Assembly: GCA_902478425.1 (NCBI GenBank)
Contig: CABSKV010000037.1
Span: 1 to 13,928, forward strand
Reading direction: 5' to 3'
DNA from: an uncultured Coriobacteriia bacterium
GTDB taxonomy: Bacteria; Actinomycetota; Coriobacteriia; Coriobacteriales; QAMH01
Length of the DNA: 13,928 nucleotides
Shown here: positions 1 through 8,757 of the stretch, piece by piece
Layout of the letters: the number at the start of each line of letters is the position of its first letter
How positions within the stretch are numbered: position 1 is the first letter of the stretch
The notes under the pieces: generated by a model
Told to the model about the DNA's origin: nothing
What the model saw: the letters and a program-made list of their open reading frames with translations, nothing else
The model's database searches: none
Position numbers and translations under genes: made by a program

Positions 1-269
1 CCCGCGAGGCGCTCGCCTTCTTCGAAGTCGATGAGCTCGGGCTCGACCCCATGGACAATCGCATACTCGACATGCTCGTCAACACCTTCGAGGGCCGTCC
101 CGTCGGTCTCTCGGCACTGGCAAGCGCACTTGGCGAGGAAGCAGATTCCATCGAGGACGTCTACGAGCCCTTCCTGCTCAAGCAAGGCCTCGTCAATCGC
201 ACGCCCAAGGGGCGTCAGGCCACCCGCAAGGCCTTCGAGCATCTGGGAAGACCATTCCCGGAAGCATAG
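1..269 (+). CDS. ruvB: Holliday junction branch-migration ATPase RuvB, C-terminal end (partial at left edge)
   Basis: The reading frame is already open at base 3 and ends at TAG 267-269, giving the last 88 residues. RuvB is the hexameric AAA+ motor that drives branch migration of Holliday junctions with RuvA during recombinational repair. What remains is the end of the lid region ([11 protein letters not shown]) and the C-terminal winged-helix DNA-binding domain. Its diagnostic pieces are [14 protein letters not shown], the [14 protein letters not shown] stretch and the basic PKGRQAT wing. The ATPase domain with the Walker motifs lies outside the window. The protein ends shortly after FEHLG, as RuvB proteins usually do. 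No convincing terminator follows; the next gene on this strand begins 205 bases later. The ATG at base 51 is an internal methionine, not a start. Confidence 0.93.
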   Translation, partial: REALAFFEVDELGLDPMDNRILDMLVNTFEGRPVGLSALASALGEEADSIEDVYEPFLLKQGLVNRTPKGRQATRKAFEHLGRPFPEA

Positions 270-302
270 GACCTGGGCATCAAGAGGCCGAAGGTCTGGT
301 AC

Positions 303-377
303 GTCCGACCCTGCTCCGAATTTACTCCGAACACGCTCTGCGTCCGCCCCGAAAACGTGCAGGTTCTCGGGGTGGTT
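303..377 (+). promoter_or_regulatory. Array of five 11-bp-spaced CTCCGAA-like heptamers plus 18-bp conserved box, upstream of the surface protein
   Basis: Heptamers start at 303 (GTCCGAC), 314 (CTCCGAA), 325 (CTCCGAA), 336 (CTCTGCG) and 347 (CCCCGAA), exactly 11 bases apart. An 18-base box, CAGGTTCTCGGGGTGGTT, occupies 360-377, starting 13 bases after the last heptamer. The same arrangement occurs on the minus strand at 6441-6367, in front of the putative hydrolase gene. Seven conserved plus four variable bases repeated every helical turn matches the layout of OmpR/PhoB-family boxes, so a response-regulator operator is the best reading. A weak promoter-like pair, TTCGCT at 376-381 and TAGCCT at 397-402, has the same geometry as the other copy. 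The pattern is seen directly; the function is inferred. Confidence 0.75.
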
Positions 378-378
378 C

Positions 379-424
379 GCTCGTACGTTCACGAGCTAGC
401 CTTGCTCTCACTTCGTCAGAGCAA
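379..424 (+). other. Two small hairpins in the leader of the surface-protein gene
   Basis: Directly after the 18-base box, GCTCGT (379-384) can pair with ACGAGC (391-396) around a 6-base loop. TTGCTCT (402-408) can pair with AGAGCAA (418-424) around a 9-base loop. If transcription starts upstream of them they would fold in the 5' leader. The second is not followed by a T-run, so it does not look like an intrinsic terminator. They may be incidental. Confidence 0.3.
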
Positions 425-474
425 CATCAGCACTGACAAAGGAGACCATACGACTTGCTCGAAAGGACGTGCGC

Positions 475-3075
475 ATGAGAACACGCAGACACCCACATCT
501 TTCCGGCTGGCGCAACGCCACCGTCATAATGGCGACGTTCATATTCACCATCGCCTTTTGCATCCCCGCGTTTTCAGCCTCCCCATCTGTGGCAAATGAC
601 GAAGGATGCATCGAACTCGGTTATGCGAGCGAACTTCCGAAGTTAAGCGATGGCAACGCGCTCTACTCTCTTGCCGGCGCCCGCTTCGGCATCTATTCGG
701 ACTATCAATGCACCCAAAGGTCCGGCGAGCTCATAACCGATGAAGACGGTCACGCGACCTCCTCTCCCCTGCCCGCCGGGCGCTACTTCATCAAGGAGGA
801 ATTGGCATCGCCGGGCTTCGCGCTGTCGGCCCAGCTCTACCAGGTCGATGTCACTATTGGCTCAGCTGCATCCGTCGAGACGAGCGCGGCGCCCGAATTC
901 AGCGCACCTGACGTTATCGTGCGCGAGATCAATGCCGAGACCGGTAACGCGACGAGCATTGCCGGAGCCCAACTCGGCGCCGCGAGTTACACCGTCTCCT
1001 ATTACGATAGCTTCGATGATGACAACGTACTCGCAGGCCCTACCCGCAGCTGGACCTTCACGTCAGATGACAAAGGCGAAGTTCACCTTGCCCCCGAGTA
1101 TCTGACCGGCGGATCGCCCCTCTTTGAAGGGCCTCACGGCCTTCTTGTCATGCCCCTCGGCCATTACACGGTGATGGTCGACCATGCTCCCGCCGGCTTC
1201 ACACCCGTAAACAGCGTGTTGAGCTGCGATATCGAGCAGCAGTCGAGGACACAAGGCGAGCCCCTGCTCGACTTCGAGCCCTTCGAGGAGGAGATGCAGG
1301 TGATGCGCGGCGACGTCATGTTCAGGAAGACGGACGAGAACGGCATCGCGCTTGCGAACATACCCTTCCTCCTCTCGTACGCCAACGGCGAAGGTAACGA
1401 GCGCGTCGAAAGCCATGTCGTCGTCACGAACGAGTACGGCGACTACTCATCGAACACGGCACGCATGGTGCATAGCATGAATACGAACGCAAGCGATTCG
1501 GCAATCCTTGCCCATGTCGACGGGAGCTACAAGCTTGACGAAAGCAAGCTCACGAGCACGGCGGGGACCTGGTTCTCGATGGATGCAGCTGGCATGCGCA
1601 GCAATGCTGATGATATGCGCGGCGCGCTCCCCTACGGCTCCTATGTGCTACAGGAGCTCCCCTGTGCCGCCAACGAGGGCATGAATCTCGTCACGACGCA
1701 GTTCTCGATCAATCGCGATGGATTCACCGTCAAGCTCGATAACATCATCGACACGCGCCCGGCGATCACGGGAGTCGCCGTTGACGCACAGGACGCCGAC
1801 AAGCTCATCCGCCCCACGAAAGATTCCCTCGTAACCGAGACCGTCAGCTATCAAAACCTCGTCGTCGGCAAGAGCTATCGCATCAACTGCACGGCACAGG
1901 TCCAGAGCACGGGCGAGAGCGTACCGGGGCCCGATGGGTCACCTGCCTTCGCGTTCGTTGAACTCTCGCCGCAGCACTCAAATGGCAAGGCCAAGCTGGA
2001 TGTCCCACTCGATACCTCCGCACTTGCAGGCGAAAGCATCGTGGTGCACCCCGAGCTCGTGGCAAGCGATGGCATGGTCGTCACGTCCAATGGCGCCGAT
2101 GTCGCCGAGCAAACACTCGACGTCGAGCCCTTTATCACCGCAATAGCACTCGACGCCACCGACCTCGATAACTACGTCATGGGCACGGATGCGACCATCC
2201 TGGAACGCATCAGCTACGATGGTCTCAAGCCGGGACGGACGTACACGGCCAGCTGCACGCTCAATGACAAGGCGACGGGCAATGTCCTGCGCGATGCCCA
2301 GGGCAAGGCCGTCACTGTTTGTGCCGAATTTGCGCCCGATAGTGCCGAGGGGTCCGTCAGCATGGAGCTTCCCGTCGACACGAGCGGCATCGTAGGTCAT
2401 GACATCGTCGCCTTCGACAAGCTCGTCGACGAAGACGGAGAGGTGATCGCGAACCATCAGGATCTCGATGACGAGCTGCAGACCGTCAAGACCGTGAAAC
2501 TCAGCTCGAACGCAATCGACAAAGCCGACGGGGACAAGATCTTCGATGCGAGCGGCCAGAACGTGACGATTACCGACACCGTCAATTACGCAAACCTCGT
2601 CCCGGGCGAACAATACGAGCTCAAGGGCGTGCTCATGGACAAGGAGACGGGCAGCGTGCTCAGCGCGGGCGGCACACCCGTCCACGCTGTCGTACCGTTC
2701 GTACCGCAGGAGGTATCAGGCTCGACAGACGTCGAGTACAGCTTTGATGCGAGCACGCAGCCAAGCCAGGTGCTCGTCGCCTTCGAGACGCTCGAGCACG
2801 ATGGCAACGTAATCGCCAAGCACACCGACCTCGAAGACGTCGCCCAGACGGTAACGAGCAGCGAGGTCGATCCGGATGTGGCGCTCGACGCTCCCGCAGG
2901 TTCATCTGGCTTGAGCGGAAAGGGGGCAACCGTGCTCACCGGTGACCTCTGGACACGCGTGCTTCTCATGGCACTCGCGATGCTTGCGGGAACGTGCATC
3001 TGCATTGCCTATGCCTTGCATCGTCGCAGAAAGACACTCGAGGCAATCGCCCATCACGATGACCCGTTCGTGTGA
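475..3075 (+). CDS. Secreted, membrane-anchored SpaA/VaFE-repeat surface protein (adhesin/pilin-like)
   Basis: The protein has 866 residues. The ATG at 475 is chosen because AAAGGA (462-467) sits 7 bases upstream; the in-frame GTG at 469 is too close to it. Residues 1-36 form a Sec signal peptide (RTRR, then a hydrophobic stretch ending near AFSA). Residues about 47-130 are a SpaA-like prealbumin fold (LAGARFGIY, TDEDG, LPAGRYFIKEELASPGF). A second such domain spans about 145-255. A third segment, about 278-427 (FRKTDENG, VTNEYG, LPYGSYVLQELPC), is the type that usually precedes VaFE repeats. Three tandem VaFE (T-Q ester-bond type) repeats cover about 431-550, 554-672 and 677-793; only the last has the VAFE sequence itself. 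A membrane helix (826-848) and an RRRK tail end the protein, preceded by VLTGD where an LPxTG signal would be expected. Such proteins are cell-surface adhesins or pilin-like stalks. The ligand is unknown. No sortase gene lies in the window. Confidence 0.85.
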   Translation: MRTRRHPHLSGWRNATVIMATFIFTIAFCIPAFSASPSVANDEGCIELGYASELPKLSDGNALYSLAGARFGIYSDYQCTQRSGELITDEDGHATSSPLPAGRYFIKEELASPGFALSAQLYQVDVTIGSAASVETSAAPEFSAPDVIVREINAETGNATSIAGAQLGAASYTVSYYDSFDDDNVLAGPTRSWTFTSDDKGEVHLAPEYLTGGSPLFEGPHGLLVMPLGHYTVMVDHAPAGFTPVNSVLSCDIEQQSRTQGEPLLDFEPFEEEMQVMRGDVMFRKTDENGIALANIPFLLSYANGEGNERVESHVVVTNEYGDYSSNTARMVHSMNTNASDSAILAHVDGSYKLDESKLTSTAGTWFSMDAAGMRSNADDMRGALPYGSYVLQELPCAANEGMNLVTTQFSINRDGFTVKLDNIIDTRPAITGVAVDAQDADKLIRPTKDSLVTETVSYQNLVVGKSYRINCTAQVQSTGESVPGPDGSPAFAFVELSPQHSNGKAKLDVPLDTSALAGESIVVHPELVASDGMVVTSNGADVAEQTLDVEPFITAIALDATDLDNYVMGTDATILERISYDGLKPGRTYTASCTLNDKATGNVLRDAQGKAVTVCAEFAPDSAEGSVSMELPVDTSGIVGHDIVAFDKLVDEDGEVIANHQDLDDELQTVKTVKLSSNAIDKADGDKIFDASGQNVTITDTVNYANLVPGEQYELKGVLMDKETGSVLSAGGTPVHAVVPFVPQEVSGSTDVEYSFDASTQPSQVLVAFETLEHDGNVIAKHTDLEDVAQTVTSSEVDPDVALDAPAGSSGLSGKGATVLTGDLWTRVLLMALAMLAGTCICIAYALHRRRKTLEAIAHHDDPFV

Positions 3076-3078
3076 CGA

Positions 3079-3111
3079 AAGAGGGCCCCGCGCATCGCAC
3101 GGGGCCCTCTT
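3079..3111. terminator. Perfect 12-bp hairpin between convergent genes, probable bidirectional terminator
   Basis: AAGAGGGCCCCG (3079-3090) is the exact reverse complement of CGGGGCCCTCTT (3100-3111), with a 9-base loop. It begins 4 bases after the surface-protein stop and lies 22 bases beyond the yebC stop on the other strand. The T-tract is short on both strands (CTCTT), but the stem is very GC-rich and the position between converging genes fits termination in both directions. Confidence 0.8.
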
Positions 3112-3132
3112 GTCACGTATGCATGAGGGGGA

Positions 3133-3934
3133 TTACTCCTCGTCGAGAGCTGCGGCAATCTCGTCGGTGATATCCATCGTGCTGTAGACGTTCTGGACGT
3201 CATCGAAATCCTCGAGCTTGTCGATGAGGCGCTGCACCTTCTTGGCATCGGCGACGGAGACAGCCGTGGGGTTATTGGGCTCGAAGATGAGCTCGGCACC
3301 CTTGACCTCGATGCCCTGCTCCTCGAGCGCTGCGCACGGCCATGAGGTCGCTGGGCTCGGTGAAGACGACCCACTCGTCATCGGCCTCTTCGTAATCGTC
3401 CGCGCCCGCCTCGATGACGGCCATCTCGAATTCATCGGAATCGGCGGCTGCACCGTTGGGAGCGGTGGGGTTCTTCTTGTCGCCCGTCTCGACCTCCTTC
3501 AGGACGGTGATCTGCCCCTTGCGGTCGAACATGTACGCAACGGAGCCATTCGCACCCAGGTTGCCACCCGAATGCGAGAAGGCGCTGCGAACGTCAGCGG
3601 CGGTGCGATTGCGGTTGTCCGTCAGGCACTCGACGTACACGCCGATACCAGCGGGACCATAGCCCTCGTAGGTGACCTCCTCGAAGTTGGCCGCATCTGC
3701 ACCGGAACCAAAGGCCTTGTCGATTGCGACCTTGATCTTGTCCTTGGGCATGGAATAACCCTTGGCCTTGGCAATGGCAGCGGCCAAAGACGCGTTGTTC
3801 TCGGGATTGGGATCGCCGCCGGTCTTTGCTGCGACGGTAATGATACGGCTAAGCTTGGAGAACATCGCGGAGCGCTTGGAATCCTGCGCCGCCTTGCGAT
3901 GCTTGGTGGTTGCCCACTTAGAATGTCCGGACAT
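3133..3934 (-). pseudogene. yebC: YebC/PmpR (TACO1-like) family protein, frameshifted near codon 202
   Basis: The start is ATG 3934-3932, with GGGAGGA (3948-3942) 7 bases upstream. The N-terminus (MSGHSKWATTKHRKAAQDSK) and the EGYGPAGIGVYVE and NRNRTAADVRSAFSHSGGNLG motifs are unmistakable YebC. The first frame runs to a stop at 3272, but after TEPSDLMAVRS (codon 202) the family sequence continues in another frame as ALEEQGIEVKGAE and ends at TAA 3135-3133. The shift lies at about 3326-3332 and equals two missing bases in AGC(GC)GCTC. Restored, the protein would be about 267 residues, slightly long because of a loop near KNPTAPNGAAADSDEF. As written, the product is 220 residues with a false tail of about 18. 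YebC proteins were named transcriptional regulators; the mitochondrial homologue TACO1, and bacterial members, have been tied to translation. This may be a sequencing or assembly error rather than a true pseudogene. Confidence 0.9.
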
Positions 3935-3970
3935 GAGTGAATCCTCCCGTGCTATTGGATAGACCGCAGT

Positions 3971-3999
3971 ATTCTAACACTCCCGCATGGGTTCGTGTA
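3971..3999 (-). promoter_or_regulatory. Candidate promoter of yebC
   Basis: On the minus strand TAGAAT (3976-3971, five of six matches to the -10 consensus) lies 17 bases after TACACG (3999-3994, a poor -35). It sits in the 74-base gap between lgt and yebC, about 37 bases before the yebC ATG. It suggests that yebC can be transcribed separately from lgt. The call rests only on the -10 match and spacing. Confidence 0.4.
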
Positions 4000-4008
4000 G
4001 CGTCCAAA

Positions 4009-4833
4009 TCACGCGCTATGCGATGGCTTGCCTCGCTGCGGACGCTTGGCGACGGCGCACCAAACGAGCAAGACTATACCGGCGATGATCATGGGAAGGG
4101 ACAAAAGCTGCCCCATCGTTCCCCAGGTATCGAAGAAGTAGCCGATCTGCACATCGGGAAGCCTCACGAACTCGATGAGAACGCGGAAGATACCGTAGAG
4201 AAGCAGGAACATGCCGAGGAAAAAGCCCTGCGGTCGCGGCGGATTGTTCTTGCGGGAAAGGGCGAAAAGCACGAGAAAGATGACGAGGCCCTCGAGCAAT
4301 GCCTCGTAGAGCTGGGAGGGATGGTACATGACGCCCGTACCGGTGAAATCGACGCCGATGGGCAGGCTCGTCGGGGCACCGTAGAGCTCGCCGTTTACAA
4401 AGTTCGCGCAACGTCCGAAAAGAAGGCCGAGCGGCACGCCGCAGGAAACGAGGTCAGCCAGGGTGAAGAAGGGAATCTTGTAGACGATCGAATACAGTAT
4501 GCCGGCGATGACGATACCGACGAGCCCGCCGTGGAAGGACATCCCGCCATTGTTGAGGGCAAGTATCTCCAGGGGGTTCGCAAGATAATAGCCATCGCCA
4601 TAGACGAGACAGTACCCAAGTCTCGCGCCGATGATGACGCCAAACGCGCAATAGCAGACGAAGACGAGCACGTCATAGCCGGAGAAGTTGAGCTTCCAGC
4701 GCTTGGCATAGAAGTAGACGACGAGACCTGCGAGAATGAAACCCACGACATAGGCGAGCCCGTACCAGCGCACGGAAAGCGGGCCGACGGTGACGATGAC
4801 CGGATCGATGAATTGATAAATCTCGTTTAGCAT
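4009..4833 (-). CDS. lgt: Prolipoprotein diacylglyceryl transferase
   Basis: The protein has 274 residues and is a polytopic membrane enzyme. Lgt transfers diacylglycerol from phosphatidylglycerol to the lipobox cysteine of prolipoproteins, the first step of lipoprotein maturation. Recognisable elements are VRWYGLAY at residues 21-28, the SFHGG motif with H101, the family signature GRCANFVNGELYG (140-152, with R141, N144 and E149), YHPSQLYEA (170-178) and RVLIEFVRLPD (217-227). About seven hydrophobic helices are spread along the length, as usual. The ATG at 4833 has no clear Shine-Dalgarno sequence, and no better in-frame start exists before the upstream gene. That gene stops only 33 bases away, so lgt is probably read from the same transcript and may depend on it. 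The C-terminal tail after the last helix is short and basic. Confidence 0.97.
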   Translation of the reverse strand: MLNEIYQFIDPVIVTVGPLSVRWYGLAYVVGFILAGLVVYFYAKRWKLNFSGYDVLVFVCYCAFGVIIGARLGYCLVYGDGYYLANPLEILALNNGGMSFHGGLVGIVIAGILYSIVYKIPFFTLADLVSCGVPLGLLFGRCANFVNGELYGAPTSLPIGVDFTGTGVMYHPSQLYEALLEGLVIFLVLFALSRKNNPPRPQGFFLGMFLLLYGIFRVLIEFVRLPDVQIGYFFDTWGTMGQLLSLPMIIAGIVLLVWCAVAKRPQRGKPSHSA

Positions 4834-4866
4834 GCAGGCATGGTAGCACGAAAGCCGTGCTTCCCG

Positions 4867-6291
4867 TCACGCAAAGCTGCTTATGAGCCTCATCTGCTCG
4901 ATGACGGTGGCGCTCCATAATGGCGAGGAGCAATAGATGGCTCCCAGGGCGCTCACGGACGCAGCCTCCGCAAGCCCGCTCGTCGACATCGCCATTCCCT
5001 CGTGCCATGCCTCGATGGCCTCCTCGAACGAGTTCCACTCGGCGGCAAGCCCGTACGGGTCGCTATCGGCCGCGCCCCAGCCCCAGGCATTGCACGCCCG
5101 GATGCAGTTCTGCCCGCCGCTCGACTCGGCAATGCTCACCGCCGCACACAGACGCGGGTCAATCTTGTATCGGTAGGCCGATGCAGCCATCTTGTGCCCG
5201 TAGCCCTGTAACGGCAGGTCCCCCATCGTCTTCGAGCACTCCTCGAAAAACGCGTCAATCGCAGACCCCCACATATCGACGAATTCCTCTTCGGGTAACG
5301 AGAAGCTGGCGCCTTCGCCGAAGGAGACGGCGGTCGAGAGTCCCGCCCGCACATCAAGCTCGTCATACCAGGTACCGACCGCGCGCTCGGCATTCTCGAC
5401 GCTTCGCGAGGCGGCTTTCGCTGCCGCCAGCATATCCGCCCTTGCCGTGACAAGCACCGCACAAGCATCCTGCATGCCCTCGACTGCAAGCTGAACATCT
5501 CGTACGCATTGCCGCACCCGAGAGCACCTCTTCTCCACCTCGTATGCCGCCTTGTTTACCGGTTGCACCAAGACATGCAGTTCCCGCCGTGCTTGTGATG
5601 AGCTTGCCGCATCCAGCGCGATGGCCACGCGCAAACGACGCTGGTCGCCCAGCACTTTGCGGATCTGGCCGCTCTCGGCGATCATGAGACGCTCGAGCAT
5701 CTCTTGCCGCAGCTCGACATCAGCAGGTGTCGAGGCGCCCGTGATGATTGCGCGAGTGCCATAATCCCCGCTTTGCATGAGCTCGTCTTGAATCATCTTG
5801 ATGAGCATGAGCGCATCATGTCTGGCACGTTCGAGCTCATCAAGACGTTTTTGCATGTCCTCTGCGGGCCCCGAGATGTCATCACGCATGGATGCCATCT
5901 TTGCAATCGCGTTGCGGGCGGTATCGAACACGTCGAAGTCTGCCGTGAGCGTGACAAGCGCCTCGTCAAGACGTGCGCGCACTGACGCGAGGCCTTCGAT
6001 GATGCCGCGTTCCTCATCATTCAGTTCTCCTGCACCTGACGTATCCGTAGAACCGGGCGACTGATGATCGAGTGCAGTATCGCCGCATGCGTCATCTGCG
6101 GCTGCTCCGCCGATATCTTCTTGCTCGTCATTGACCGCCTCGTTGACTGGTTGATCTACCGGCTCGTCACTCCACGCTGCCCTCGTCATGATGCCCGCAG
6201 GCACCATATATGCGAGCATCGCGATTGCGAGCGCAGCCGAAAGCAGCACTCCCCTGCTCCTTGTGCACAAACATGCACGTGCCCTTATCAT
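4867..6291 (-). CDS. Secreted coiled-coil protein with C-terminal lysozyme-like domain (putative peptidoglycan hydrolase)
   Basis: The ATG at 6291 (474 residues) is preferred over a longer in-frame start because GGAAGGAG lies 11 bases upstream and a signal peptide begins here. Residues 1-39 carry RARAC...RSRG, then a hydrophobic stretch: a Sec signal peptide or anchor. Residues 40-90 are acidic, low-complexity linker. Residues about 90-175 and 195-310 are charged and helical with coiled-coil character (e.g. MQKRLDELERARHDALML). Residues about 360-474 resemble a lysozyme/lytic-transglycosylase fold: YKIDPRLCAAVSIAESSGG with E389 as candidate acid, NAWGWG (401-406) and SFEEAIEAWHEGM (421-433). 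The layout recalls envelope hydrolases with a regulatory coiled coil. The catalytic assignment is inferred. The 11-bp-repeat element lies upstream, and lgt follows after 33 bases. Confidence 0.75.
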   Translation of the reverse strand: MIRARACLCTRSRGVLLSAALAIAMLAYMVPAGIMTRAAWSDEPVDQPVNEAVNDEQEDIGGAAADDACGDTALDHQSPGSTDTSGAGELNDEERGIIEGLASVRARLDEALVTLTADFDVFDTARNAIAKMASMRDDISGPAEDMQKRLDELERARHDALMLIKMIQDELMQSGDYGTRAIITGASTPADVELRQEMLERLMIAESGQIRKVLGDQRRLRVAIALDAASSSQARRELHVLVQPVNKAAYEVEKRCSRVRQCVRDVQLAVEGMQDACAVLVTARADMLAAAKAASRSVENAERAVGTWYDELDVRAGLSTAVSFGEGASFSLPEEEFVDMWGSAIDAFFEECSKTMGDLPLQGYGHKMAASAYRYKIDPRLCAAVSIAESSGGQNCIRACNAWGWGAADSDPYGLAAEWNSFEEAIEAWHEGMAMSTSGLAEAASVSALGAIYCSSPLWSATVIEQMRLISSFA

Positions 6292-6341
6292 GACGCCACC
6301 GCTCCTTCCCGCATCCTTCGAGTACGCAGCCAACGACCGCA

Positions 6342-6441
6342 ATTGTGCAAGAAAGCGAACAGAGCCAACCACCCCGAGAACCTGAACGATTTCGGAATAG
6401 AAACGGAGTGAGACCGGAGCATTTCCGGAGCAGGCTAGGAG
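6342..6441 (-). promoter_or_regulatory. Second 11-bp-spaced heptamer array plus 18-bp box, with putative promoter, upstream of the hydrolase gene
   Basis: Read on the minus strand, heptamers start at 6441 (CTCCTAG), 6430 (CTCCGGA), 6419 (CTCCGGT), 6408 (CTCCGTT) and 6397 (TTCCGAA), each 11 bases apart. The 18-base box CAGGTTCTCGGGGTGGTT follows at 6384-6367, starting 13 bases after the last heptamer start, exactly as in the copy at 303-377. Downstream, TTGGCT (6368-6363) and CACAAT (6347-6342) form a possible promoter with 15-base spacing. Their offset matches the other copy (21 bases from start to start). The gene's ATG is 75 bases beyond the box. I read this as an operator-promoter shared by two envelope genes. 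Confidence 0.75.
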
Positions 6442-6511
6442 CTGGAATGAGATAGCGGCCTTGGGTTAGACGGCGAACGTGGCCAGCATGCGGTTGCACA
6501 CGCGAGGCGCT

Positions 6512-8701
<2,190 letters not shown>

Positions 8702-8757
8702 TCACCTTTCCTCGTGATCTCTTCATTCTCTCATCCGGACTCTACCAGAGCGCTGTG

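Noticed and set aside
455..478. Seven-codon leader ORF (TTG start) whose TGA overlaps the surface-protein ATG, preceded by AAAGGAG
   Set aside because: A TGA in the -1 frame occurs at any ATGA, and a short open stretch to a TTG is easily due to chance. A similar-looking ORF before the hydrolase ATG lacks a proper ribosome site, so the coincidence is not enough to call a regulated leader peptide.
3937..4830. 297-residue plus-strand frame opposite lgt
   Set aside because: It covers lgt almost end to end, is highly charged and repetitive in composition, and is a shadow of the membrane-protein codons.
4845..4861. Six-base-pair hairpin between the hydrolase gene and lgt
   Set aside because: The stem is short with no T-run on the minus strand, so it does not support a terminator; the 33-base gap favours co-transcription.
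6292..6372. 27-residue N-terminal extension of the hydrolase gene
   Set aside because: It would place the signal peptide internally, overlap the putative promoter and ignore the GGAAGGAG site before ATG 6291.
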